From: Pseudooctadecabacter jejudonensis
Lineage (GTDB): Bacteria; Pseudomonadota; Alphaproteobacteria; Rhodobacterales; Rhodobacteraceae
Length of the DNA stretch: 64,000 nucleotides
Reading direction: 5' to 3'
Assembly: GCF_900172275.1 (NCBI RefSeq)
Contig: NZ_FWFT01000001.1
Location: 558,001-622,000 of the forward strand
The notes under the pieces are model-generated. The model saw nothing but the letters and a program-made list of their open reading frames with translations, did no database searches and was not told the DNA's origin. The stretch's first letter is position 1, and every line of letters starts with the position of its first letter. Positions 17,303 to 25,288 of this stretch are shown in pieces. Both the position numbers and the translations under genes were made by a program.

Positions 17303-18607
17303 ATGTTCGAAACCATTGATGCGCGCGACATCGTCTACACAGTTGTGGGCCTCGCGCTCTTTGGTCTGACGCTGCAACCTGCCCTGGCGCGGTATCGCAT
17401 CTTCAATCTGCCCCTGATTTACGTCCTCTTCGGCATCGGCCTGGCCGCCACCGGCTTTGCGGGGGTGGACCCCACGCAGGGCGGTTGGCGATCCATGGTG
17501 GTCGAACATGCGGCAGAACTGATCGTCATCATCTCGCTGGCGGGCGCGGGCCTTGCGATTGACACACGCGGGTCGTGGTCGAACTGGAAACCCACGTGGA
17601 TGCTGCTGCTGGTCGCCATGCCCCTGACCATCGCCAGCGTCGCGGCCTTTGGATACGGCCTGCTGGGCCTGTCGATTCCCGGCGCGCTATTGCTGGCCGC
17701 AGCGCTTGCGCCCACCGATCCCGTCCTCGCCCGGTCCGTCCAAGTCTCCCCCCCCGGTCAAGACGAACGCCCGATGGAGGTCGCCCTGACGGCTGAGGCG
17801 GGCCTGAACGACGGCCTCGCATTTCCGTTTGTGTACCTCGCAATTTACGCGGCCTCCCTCGGGGTGGGGTCCATGTTCAGCGGTGAGGCTTGGATCTGGG
17901 ACTGGTTGACCTTCGATTTTGCCTACCGCGTCGGCGCGGGCATCATTGTCGGCTACGTGGTGGGCCTTGGCATTTCAAAGGTGGTGTTCAGCCCCATCGG
18001 GGACGGGCAACAGGGCGCGTGGAATGCCATTTTGGTGATTCTCTCGGCCACATTGCTCAGCTACGGGATCACCGAAGCGGTCGACGGATACGGCTTTCTG
18101 GCGGTGTTTGTCGCCACCCGTGCAGGCCGGTCCAACACCCGCGGCACCGAACACGAAGGATATGAAAAATTCGTCCACCACGGCGCCGAACAGCTTGAGG
18201 CGATCCTGCTTGCCGTTTTGCTGCTCTGGCTGGGCGTGTTCATCGGCGCAGGCGCGCTGTCCGGCCTCACATGGGCCGAGGTCGCCTTTGCCCTCGCCCT
18301 CATCTTCGTCATCCGGCCCTTGGGCGGCTTGTTGTCCCTCATCACCCTCAACTGTGGTGAGATGAGCCGCCGCTCCGTCGCGTTTTTTGGCATTCGCGGC
18401 ATGGGGTCGGTGTTTTACATCGCCTACGCCCAGAACCACGCCGATTTTGCCGACATCGACGCCGTCTGGCGCATCGCCGCCGTGACGATCCTGCTGTCGA
18501 TCATCATTCACGGCTATGCAGCCAATTTCTTTTTGGGCAAAGACAGTGACATTGGCGATCTGCACCCCCACAAAGCCAGCGAGGGTCAGGACAGCGCACA
18601 GGGCTAA
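17303..18607 (+). CDS. CPA1-type Na+(K+)/H+ antiporter
   Basis: 434 aa from the ATG at 17303, with AAAGGGGAC upstream. About 12 membrane segments. Transport-site motifs of CPA1 antiporters are present: ALAPTDPVLARSVQ near residues 135-148 and TAEAGLNDGLAFPFVYLA near 160-178, containing the ND pair. FFGIRGMGSVFYIAYA near the C-terminus is also typical. A role in pH or salt balance is expected. The longer upstream frame is rejected because it overlaps the terminator. Its stop overlaps the convergent Sel1-repeat gene by 3 bp. Confidence 0.9.
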   Translation: MFETIDARDIVYTVVGLALFGLTLQPALARYRIFNLPLIYVLFGIGLAATGFAGVDPTQGGWRSMVVEHAAELIVIISLAGAGLAIDTRGSWSNWKPTWMLLLVAMPLTIASVAAFGYGLLGLSIPGALLLAAALAPTDPVLARSVQVSPPGQDERPMEVALTAEAGLNDGLAFPFVYLAIYAASLGVGSMFSGEAWIWDWLTFDFAYRVGAGIIVGYVVGLGISKVVFSPIGDGQQGAWNAILVILSATLLSYGITEAVDGYGFLAVFVATRAGRSNTRGTEHEGYEKFVHHGAEQLEAILLAVLLLWLGVFIGAGALSGLTWAEVAFALALIFVIRPLGGLLSLITLNCGEMSRRSVAFFGIRGMGSVFYIAYAQNHADFADIDAVWRIAAVTILLSIIIHGYAANFFLGKDSDIGDLHPHKASEGQDSAQG

Positions 18608-19116
18608 CGAAACGGATACATCCAAGGACGATAATCGTCGATAAGCACCTGCGCGCGCGCTCTCTCCTCCGCCGTCATGCGCGGCGTCAACTCCTCCAGA
18701 CTGTCGGGCGCATCCACGTCCCCGCCAATGGCCGACAGCGCGTACCACAAATAGGCGCGCACCAGATCCGGCTCCGGCAGGCCACGGCCCAATTCATAAT
18801 ACCACCCCAACCCCGATTGCGCGCCGGGGTGCCCCTTTAGGGACGAGCGCAGATACCATTCAAACGCCCGTTCATCGTCCTGCTCCACGCCCAGACCCAA
18901 CGCATACATCACGCCAATCAGCTCTTCGGCATCGGCATTGCCTGACCGCGCCAGAACCTCGAACATCTCACGGGCTGCGACAAATTCGCCCGCCTCCATC
19001 AAATCGCGCGCCTCTTCCAGATCGGCGGCGAAAACAGGACTTGTCAGCGTCAGCCCAACTGCCAAAGTGAGGCCATGAGCCATACGCCAGCCATACGCTT
19101 GCCATACGCAAACCAT
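18604..19116 (-). CDS. Exported Sel1-repeat protein
   Basis: 170 aa. The ATG at 19116 is preferred because AGAGGA lies 8 bp upstream; an ATG at 19083 is the alternative. A signal peptide ends at SPVFA (about residue 30). Sel1-like units follow: ADAEELIGVMYALGLGVEQD, AFEWYLRSSLKGHPGAQSGL and AYLWYALSAIGG. Such repeats bind proteins and often regulate enzymes or envelope processes. The 5' end overlaps that of the divergent di-haem peroxidase by 42 bp. A longer upstream frame is shadow of that gene. Confidence 0.8.
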   Translation of the reverse strand: MVCVWQAYGWRMAHGLTLAVGLTLTSPVFAADLEEARDLMEAGEFVAAREMFEVLARSGNADAEELIGVMYALGLGVEQDDERAFEWYLRSSLKGHPGAQSGLGWYYELGRGLPEPDLVRAYLWYALSAIGGDVDAPDSLEELTPRMTAEERARAQVLIDDYRPWMYPFR

Positions 19117-20394
19117 ACTGCGATTTTCCTCTGTTTCATGGGGGTCAGCGCGGCGGTGGCCGACCCGATCACCCTCGATGATTTCGTGGATGCCGACCCT
19201 GCGCAAGCGCGAATCGGCCAGCTGCTGTTCTATGACAAAATCTTGTCCGGCAACCGTAACATTTCCTGTGGCACCTGCCACCATCACGACCACGCAGGCG
19301 GCGACGGTCTGTCGCTCGGCATTGGCGAAGGCGGCATTGGTCTCGGCCCCGATCGCCAGATCGGAGACATCCGCAAACGCGTGCCCCGAAATGCGCCAGC
19401 CCTTTGGAATCTGGGGCATATTTCCGTTGACGTGATGTTCCACGATGGCCGGTTGGAGGTCTCGGATCAGTTCGGAAACGGTTTCGATTCCCCCGCGGAA
19501 GAATGGCTGCCTGAGGGGCTTGATAACATCGTCGCGGCCCAGGCCCTGTTCCCGCTGACCGCCCAGTTTGAGATGGCCGGAAACCCCGGCGAGAACGACA
19601 TCGCAGGCGCCACCCATGACCGCATTGATGCCGCCTGGCCCATCCTCGCCGCCCGTGTCCGCGCCAATGAAACTTACGCGAATATGTTCGTAGAAGCCTT
19701 TGAAAACGTTGACGAACCCTTGGAAATTTCCATCGTCGAAATTGGCAATGCGCTGGGGGCTTTCATCACCACCGAATGGCAAAGCTATGACAGCCCCTAT
19801 GATGCTTGGTTGACTGGAACGCCTCTGCCTGACGACGCCGAACGGGGCCGTGCGTTGTTTTTTGGCGAAGCCCGCTGCGCCTCTTGCCACTCTGGCCCCT
19901 TGTTTACCGACCAAGACTTTCACGCATTGGGCCTGCCCGCCTTTGGTCCGGGCCGCACACGCACCTTTGACAAGATGCCGCGAGACGTGGGCCGGATGGG
20001 TGAAACCGACCTGTTATCAGACGCTTACCGCTTCCGCACCCCGTCACTGCGCAACGTGGCACTGACCGCCCCGTATGGCCATAACGGCGCCTACCCAACC
20101 CTGCGCCACATGATCCGACATCATTCCGATCCGGTCACCGCGCGCGCCGCCTGGACGCCAGAACTGGCGGCCTTGCCCCATGCGCCACGTTTCGGCGGGG
20201 TTGATTTCGCCATCCAGCAGGACCGGTTCGAAATGGCCCGTCAATCGGCGGTCCTCGACATCAATCCCGTGATGCTGACCGAGGCGGAAATCACTGATAT
20301 CGAAGCATTTTTACACGCCCTCACCGGTGCCACTGCCCACACCCGCCCCATGGGTCGCCCTGATGCGGTGCCCAGCGGGCTGCCGGTCGATTAA
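19075..20394 (+). CDS. Di-haem cytochrome c peroxidase / MauG-family protein
   Basis: 439-aa periplasmic protein: signal peptide within residues 1-29 (AIFLCFMGVSAAVA). The first haem motif CGTCH is at 65-69, followed by an unusual histidine run HHDH. The second, CASCH, is at about 268-272. Family landmarks: FYDKILSGNRNISC, NAPALWNLGH, FMFHDGR-like VMFHDGRLE, FRTPSLRNVALTAPYGHNGA. It reduces peroxides or performs MauG-like oxidations; substrate unknown. Shine-Dalgarno AGTGAGG precedes the ATG at 19075, inside the 5' end of the divergent Sel1 gene. Confidence 0.9.
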   Translation: MSHTPAIRLPYANHTAIFLCFMGVSAAVADPITLDDFVDADPAQARIGQLLFYDKILSGNRNISCGTCHHHDHAGGDGLSLGIGEGGIGLGPDRQIGDIRKRVPRNAPALWNLGHISVDVMFHDGRLEVSDQFGNGFDSPAEEWLPEGLDNIVAAQALFPLTAQFEMAGNPGENDIAGATHDRIDAAWPILAARVRANETYANMFVEAFENVDEPLEISIVEIGNALGAFITTEWQSYDSPYDAWLTGTPLPDDAERGRALFFGEARCASCHSGPLFTDQDFHALGLPAFGPGRTRTFDKMPRDVGRMGETDLLSDAYRFRTPSLRNVALTAPYGHNGAYPTLRHMIRHHSDPVTARAAWTPELAALPHAPRFGGVDFAIQQDRFEMARQSAVLDINPVMLTEAEITDIEAFLHALTGATAHTRPMGRPDAVPSGLPVD

Positions 20395-21359
20395 CGCACA
20401 ACCTCTGCCAAGGGACGCCGTGCCCGTGGGGGGGCGTCGCCCGTGGGGACACCAAACCGGATTGCTTGGATAAACCGGCGATCGGAGCCGATCCCAAACG
20501 CCTCACACAGCCGCGCGTTTGTTGTCATGTTGTCTGACAAAGCCGCCATGGGCCAGCCCGCAAACCCCAGCGATGCAGCCTCCAGGCACAGCCGCAGATA
20601 GGCGCGGCCACTGACCACTGGATTTTCTGAAATATCACGGTGAAACAATGCGATGACGGGCGCTGTTAACGTCATCTCGGCCTCAGCCGTCAGCCCCTTC
20701 GTCAGCCCAAAACGGTTCAACATTGGCCACAAATGTCGCAAGACCAGCGGTGCCATCCGCGCGTCAAATTTGCTCATCCGCATGACCGCACGGTCCATCC
20801 CGTCACGGCCCGCGCGCGGGTGCCGATCCGACAGGCGCATCCAGCCCACCAATTCATCCCGAAAGGCCGCATCTTGCATGATCTGCAGGCTGGCCCAATC
20901 GTTTTGTCCCGCAATCCACGCACGGTCTTTCCGGGGCAAGATGAGACGCGTGTCGGCGCGGGTCCATCCGAACAGGTTCGCCGTCTCCTGCTTGAATGAA
21001 CCACGCCATGTAAACCGTTGTTCAAGCTGGGTGTTTAACCCATCCACCGGCGCCTCTCGGCAGGTCAGATGGGCCACTGCGACAAGGCCCTCGCCGGGGG
21101 ATGTCTCGGCGTTTGTGTACGCCACATCTGCTCCGATCCCAAAGACCGACAGCGCCAGCACCATCCCCTCCAACACTGCGCCGCAAGACAGCGCCGCATC
21201 GAAGCCCGAAGGGTCGCCAATGGCCAGGCCGACGTTCGTATCGCAAAACAGAGACAGCACATCCCCCTCACGCGTCCAGCGGGCGGGCTGGGTGTTATGA
21301 ACGGTGGGCGCAAGGCCCGCGCGGCCAACACACATATGGAAAATATCGTCTGTGATCAT
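20391..21359 (-). CDS. Acg-type nitroreductase-family protein
   Basis: 322 aa. APTVHNTQPARW at 17-28 is the marker of the Acg branch of FMN nitroreductases. GEGLVAVAHL, RLSDRHPRAGRDGMDRAVM and the C-terminal SGRAYLRLCLEAASLGFAGW follow. Acg proteins often have a lid that closes the FMN site, and catalytic activity is uncertain for several of them. It is the last gene of a four-gene operon; its start overlaps the preceding stop by 4 bp. The biochemical role is unknown. Confidence 0.8.
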   Translation of the reverse strand: MITDDIFHMCVGRAGLAPTVHNTQPARWTREGDVLSLFCDTNVGLAIGDPSGFDAALSCGAVLEGMVLALSVFGIGADVAYTNAETSPGEGLVAVAHLTCREAPVDGLNTQLEQRFTWRGSFKQETANLFGWTRADTRLILPRKDRAWIAGQNDWASLQIMQDAAFRDELVGWMRLSDRHPRAGRDGMDRAVMRMSKFDARMAPLVLRHLWPMLNRFGLTKGLTAEAEMTLTAPVIALFHRDISENPVVSGRAYLRLCLEAASLGFAGWPMAALSDNMTTNARLCEAFGIGSDRRFIQAIRFGVPTGDAPPRARRPLAEVVR

Positions 21360-22543
21360 GGGCTTGCCGACATCATTCGGGCCATGCGCTGCACAGCGGC
21401 CAGTTCCAGTTCCAGCCGCGGAGACGAGGCCAGCGCAGGCATTGACAGCGCCACCAAGGTCAGCGGTGCATCGTCTGCCAGCAACACGTGGCTTGCATCG
21501 AACAGATCAAACAGATGGGTGATGTGATCCCCCTCCGCCCCGTCGCTGAAGGGCGGATCGGCGCGGCGCAACACAGGACGGACCTTGAAAATATGACGCA
21601 ACACAGCCTCATCAAAATCTTGCAGCTGCGCCACGTCGATCAAGGCTGCCCCTTCAACCAAAGGATGCGCCTGCAGTCCGCGCAAAAACCCCAGCGCATC
21701 GCCGGACCGGTCATCGGCCAGATGGCGCAACAGGGTCTGGGATCTTTCCTCCGCCCGCAGGGTTTGCGCCTCGATGAACAGCACAGCGACCAACACGGCG
21801 GCCAGGATCACTGCCAGCGTCAGAATGGTTGCGTCCTTGTCCATCTGGGCCAGGGTCGCCACCACAAGGCCCGACGCGCCCGCGCCAAACACCACCGCCA
21901 GAAACGACACCAAAGGCGCGCTGTGCTGCGCCTGCGTGCGCCCCAAAGACACCGCCAACCAGCACAAAAACAACACCCCCAAGGGTGAGATTTGCGCCGG
22001 AAGCCCCAGAAATATCATCAAAAAATCGGCGGCGGCCAGCGGAATGAGTAGCACGAGCGACAGCGCCAACCGTTCAACCGTTTGGTTTTCCGCCACGCTG
22101 AGGCTGCTGCGGTCGCGGGTCAGGACAAGCCAGCCCGCAATGGCAAATCCGCTCAGTTGAAACACCAAAAGACCGGCAAGGCGCGCAGGATCAATCGTAT
22201 CGCGCCACCACAGGGACAGGATCACGAACACCACAGTGCCCGCTGCGACCCAGAGTTTCGCCCAAGCCGGCGCATGGCGGCGCAGCAACCCTTCTGCCAA
22301 AAGCAGCACGCACAACGGCACAAGAGAGGCGGCTAACACTATGAAAAATCTGAAAAATTGCACATCCGTCAAGACGAACAGCGCCCGTCCTGCAAAAAGC
22401 ACCATGATCACGCGCAACCCGAACAAAAACCGCCGGTTCAGCGGCTCCTGCGCGCCACGCGATGCGATCACATAGGACAGGATCATAACACCGGCGAGGG
22501 CCGCGACAGACAGAAACAGATTGCCAATATCACCGGGCGACAT
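21356..22543 (-). CDS. Multi-span membrane protein with soluble sensor-like tail, unknown
   Basis: 395 aa from MSPGDIGNLF. Eight or so hydrophobic segments in the first 260 residues resemble the membrane sensor part of histidine kinases (VIMVLFAGRALFVLTDVQFF, LSLVLLIPLAAADFLMIFLG). A short coiled linker (FIEAQTLRAEERSQTLLRHL) follows. The about 120-residue cytoplasmic tail looks GAF-like (DGAEGDHITHLFDLFDASHV, then LTLVALSMPAL). There is no kinase, cyclase or receiver motif. It starts 2 bp after the ThiF-like gene and overlaps the nitroreductase start, so it belongs to that unit. I assign no function. Confidence 0.7.
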   Translation of the reverse strand: MSPGDIGNLFLSVAALAGVMILSYVIASRGAQEPLNRRFLFGLRVIMVLFAGRALFVLTDVQFFRFFIVLAASLVPLCVLLLAEGLLRRHAPAWAKLWVAAGTVVFVILSLWWRDTIDPARLAGLLVFQLSGFAIAGWLVLTRDRSSLSVAENQTVERLALSLVLLIPLAAADFLMIFLGLPAQISPLGVLFLCWLAVSLGRTQAQHSAPLVSFLAVVFGAGASGLVVATLAQMDKDATILTLAVILAAVLVAVLFIEAQTLRAEERSQTLLRHLADDRSGDALGFLRGLQAHPLVEGAALIDVAQLQDFDEAVLRHIFKVRPVLRRADPPFSDGAEGDHITHLFDLFDASHVLLADDAPLTLVALSMPALASSPRLELELAAVQRMARMMSASP

Positions 22544-22545
22544 GT

Positions 22546-23412
22546 TCACGTCATCAAACCCTTGAGGAACCGGCGCACCAGGGGCGCCATCAAGGCCGCC
22601 AGCCATGCCGGTTTGGGGCGTTCGACGCGGGCCGCATAGGGGTTGAAGAAATAGCCGCGATTGTCAGTGCCATGGGGGCGGCCAAGGGCTGCGTTGATCG
22701 CCTCGTAGCACATCAACTGGCCCGTGCTGATGACCATCGGCGCAAAGGACATGCGTGACCGTTTGCCCGCAACGACGTCGCCTACAATCTCAAGATCAAT
22801 GTATTTTCGGGATGAGGAATGGATCACAACCCATTCAGATTCCTTGAGAAACGCAGCTGACCGCTGATCATTCGTGATCGCATCCCACGCGGTGTCCTGC
22901 GTCGGGTATCCCAACCGTGCCTCATGGGGCTGCGCCTTTGGGCCTGTCACATAAACCGATGGCAAGGGGGAGGCATAGGCGTCAATCACCGCCTTCCCCA
23001 ACGCCCGCGCGCGGCGGTAGAGCAGCAGCGACGCCCCCAGATCATCGGTGCCATTCACCACGACCACAGACCGGCCCACCAGATCGTCCACATGGGTGGT
23101 CCAATCGCCGCGATGCACCTCCACCTCAATCTCAGGGTTGATGGTGCGCAGGATCCTAGCCGTGGCCGCCGCCTTGTGTTGGCCGACGGTGTGATCGAAA
23201 CAAAAGACCTGCCGGTTCAGGTTGCTCACCTCAAACTCATCCAGATCCGCGATGATCAGCTTGCCCACTCCCGCCCGCGCCAGCCCAAGGATCGCCGCCC
23301 CGCCCATGCCGCCGGTGCCGCAGACAAACACGCACGCCTTGCGCAATGTGTCCTGCTCCTGGGGCGTGACAAACCCGATGTTGCGGGTGGTGAATTCGGC
23401 ATAATCAAACAT
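22546..23412 (-). CDS. E1-like (ThiF/MoeB superfamily) adenylating enzyme
   Basis: 288 aa. ATP-binding Rossmann motif CGTGGMGGAAILGLARAGVG at about 31-50, then IADLDEFEVSNLNRQVF, with the Asp and Arg that bind ATP. DDLVGRSVVVVNGTDDLGAS follows. I see no CxxC zinc site of classical ThiF/MoeB, and the C-terminal third is basic. Such proteins activate a C-terminal carboxylate by adenylation. No ubiquitin-like or ThiS-like partner gene is visible nearby. The start overlaps the upstream acyltransferase-like gene by 8 bp. Confidence 0.85.
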   Translation of the reverse strand: MFDYAEFTTRNIGFVTPQEQDTLRKACVFVCGTGGMGGAAILGLARAGVGKLIIADLDEFEVSNLNRQVFCFDHTVGQHKAAATARILRTINPEIEVEVHRGDWTTHVDDLVGRSVVVVNGTDDLGASLLLYRRARALGKAVIDAYASPLPSVYVTGPKAQPHEARLGYPTQDTAWDAITNDQRSAAFLKESEWVVIHSSSRKYIDLEIVGDVVAGKRSRMSFAPMVISTGQLMCYEAINAALGRPHGTDNRGYFFNPYAARVERPKPAWLAALMAPLVRRFLKGLMT

Positions 23413-24361
23413 CACCCGTGTCCTTTGCGGTGCGCAGAATGGAAAAGGGCCGCGTGGTGTCTGACCAATAGAGAACCGGCAGGATCAACCGCCGTAGCGC
23501 CACAAACCCTGCCGCCATCAGCACGCCGAAAATGGCAGTGCGCGGCACCTCTCGTGTCAGGTAGCGGCGGATCGCGGGCAGATCCATGCGCCCCAGCTGG
23601 ATCACGTCATCGCCGCGATCGTAATCCAGCGCCTCACGGCAAAAGTCGTTGTAGAGGGCGTCGCGGTGTTTGGGGGCGGCCTCCCACGTCTTTTTCAGGT
23701 CATCGGACCCGCCGGTGTAGGCGTTGGTGATGACAAAACGGTCCTCATCAAAGTCGGCGTCCTCGCCCACGCCAAACACATGGCGGTGCTGATCCATGAT
23801 GCGCCGCGCCAGCATCACATGGGTCAGCGTGCGCCGGTCAGGTTCCGGCTGGGGCCAGACATCGGAAAACATCTGCGACACCATGCCGACAACGGCGGGC
23901 ACCTGCGTGACGTTGGACATCCAGATGGGGCGAAACTGGTTGCGGGTGAAAAACAAAAAACACGTCAGACCATAAAGGACCCAAGACAATCCGGCAGAGC
24001 GCGCGTCCGGGTCCACCATGACCAACCCAAGATGCAGCACATCCACAGGCATGGGCTGCGTCTCAACGGTCATCACCGCCAGTGCATTGAAGGCCACAGG
24101 GGTGCCATCGCGGGTTGTCACCAGTGTGACAATCGTTTCGGACATGCGGCTGCGATCATCGGCAAACACACCGTAGGTCAGGCTGCCCGCATCCAGTGTC
24201 GTGGCCGCAACAGCCCGCAGATCAGCACCCAGACGCGCCAGCTGCGCATCCGTCATCCACAAACCGGGCCGTTCCAGAATGCGCACCACATGCCCCCGCC
24301 CGTGGCGCAACGTCACATCCATATGGGGGCTACGCAGGGAAGTAAGGATGGATCTGATCAT
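23405..24361 (-). CDS. GNAT-like N-acyltransferase-fold protein, tentative
   Basis: 318 aa from MIRSILTSLRSPH; GAGG lies 5-6 bp upstream of that ATG. GTPVAFNALAVMTVET followed by LHLGLVMVDPDARSAGLSWVLYG has the shape of GNAT strand 4 and the acetyl-CoA loop (a degenerate RxxGxG/A). A C-terminal hydrophobic patch (AIFGVLMAAGFVALRRLILP) may touch the membrane. First gene of the operon with the E1-like, membrane and nitroreductase genes. The fold call is by pattern only; the substrate is unknown. Confidence 0.6.
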   Translation of the reverse strand: MIRSILTSLRSPHMDVTLRHGRGHVVRILERPGLWMTDAQLARLGADLRAVAATTLDAGSLTYGVFADDRSRMSETIVTLVTTRDGTPVAFNALAVMTVETQPMPVDVLHLGLVMVDPDARSAGLSWVLYGLTCFLFFTRNQFRPIWMSNVTQVPAVVGMVSQMFSDVWPQPEPDRRTLTHVMLARRIMDQHRHVFGVGEDADFDEDRFVITNAYTGGSDDLKKTWEAAPKHRDALYNDFCREALDYDRGDDVIQLGRMDLPAIRRYLTREVPRTAIFGVLMAAGFVALRRLILPVLYWSDTTRPFSILRTAKDTGDV

Positions 24362-24484
24362 TCGTGCCTCAGTTGTTAACCTTATCCTATGTGGGCCAAT
24401 ACAGGCGAACAAGCGGGGAAACCCTGACCTTTGTTGGGCACGCCCCCTGCCCTAAACGCTTGACCGTGCAGGGTGCACGCACTA

Positions 24485-24499
24485 GAACAAAAGAAGAAC
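24485..24499. promoter_or_regulatory. LexA (SOS) box upstream of imuA
   Basis: GAAC-AAAAGAA-GAAC is an exact GAAC-N7-GAAC, the reverse reading of the alphaproteobacterial LexA site GTTC-N7-GTTC. It lies 31 bp before the imuA ATG, as expected for SOS-controlled mutasome operons. Confidence 0.9.
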
Positions 24500-24529
24500 A
24501 AATATCAGCCCCCAAACCAAGAGGACCCG

Positions 24530-25222
24530 ATGCGCAGCGCCTTGCCCCCGCCCAAATCCGCCACCGACCTGTTGATGGAACGGGCGGACACCGCTGGCCG
24601 CAAGGGCGAGGCCGACAGCCAACCCACCTTGCGCGAAATCTTTGCCACCAAGGCCACCGATGCCGCAGCCCTGGGGTTCATGCTGGCCCAAATCGATATC
24701 TCCCGCGGGCCGGTGCTGTGGATCTCGGACAGGGTGTCGCGAAAAGAGGCGGGCGTGATCTGCATGGCGGGCCTGCCCCACGGCATCGACATTCTGCGTG
24801 TCGATGTGTCCAAACCCGTCGATGTGCTCTGGGCAATGGAACAGGGTCTGGGCTGCCCCACCCTCGGCGCTGTCGTGGCTGAGGTTTGGGGCGATCCGCC
24901 TGCGCTGGATTTCACCGCCTCCAAACGGCTCGCCCTGCGGGCTGAGGCGCATGCGGTGCCCGCCTGGCTCATCCGCCGCGCAGCCCACCCCAACCTCAGT
25001 GCAGCGCGCGCCCGCTGGCACGTGTCGTCGATGGCGTCCCTGCCCAACCCGGACGATCTGCACGCGCTGGGGCAACCGCTGTGGCACGCCAACCTGTTCC
25101 GCTCGCGCTGGGGCACACCGGGCGATTGGGTGGCACGGTCTGAGAACGGCCGCCTGCGTCTCGATCACCGGGTGGAAGGCCAACAAACCCACCTCTCAGA
25201 CCAGGCGGCCCACCATGCGTGA
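24530..25222 (+). CDS. imuA: ImuA, RecA/SulA-like SOS mutagenesis protein
   Basis: 230 aa from MRSALPPPKS (GAGGA 5 bp upstream). The longer frame upstream runs through the LexA box and is rejected. The RecA-like core shows LREIFATKATDAAALGFMLA, RGPVLWISDRVSRKEAG and LRVDVSKPVDVLWAMEQGL. WHVSSMASLPNPDDLHALGQ sits in the basic C-terminal part. ImuA works with ImuB and DnaE2 in damage-induced translesion synthesis. It is followed after 66 bp by imuB, and that spacer holds repeat A copy 3. Confidence 0.92.
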   Translation: MRSALPPPKSATDLLMERADTAGRKGEADSQPTLREIFATKATDAAALGFMLAQIDISRGPVLWISDRVSRKEAGVICMAGLPHGIDILRVDVSKPVDVLWAMEQGLGCPTLGAVVAEVWGDPPALDFTASKRLALRAEAHAVPAWLIRRAAHPNLSAARARWHVSSMASLPNPDDLHALGQPLWHANLFRSRWGTPGDWVARSENGRLRLDHRVEGQQTHLSDQAAHHA

Positions 25223-25237
25223 TGCACCACGCCCCCC

Positions 25238-25259
25238 CTTCATCTGGCCAAAAAAACTC
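25238..25259 (-). repeat. 22-bp dispersed repeat A, copy 3 (imuA-imuB spacer)
   Basis: On the plus strand it reads CTTCATCTGG then CCAAAAAAACTC, preceded by a run of seven C. The C run and the CTCAAA..CCACA after it also flank copy 4 inside dnaE2, so the shared block is close to 40 bp. Confidence 0.8.
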
Positions 25260-25288
25260 AAAATCCCACACCTCAGGCACGCGCTGCG

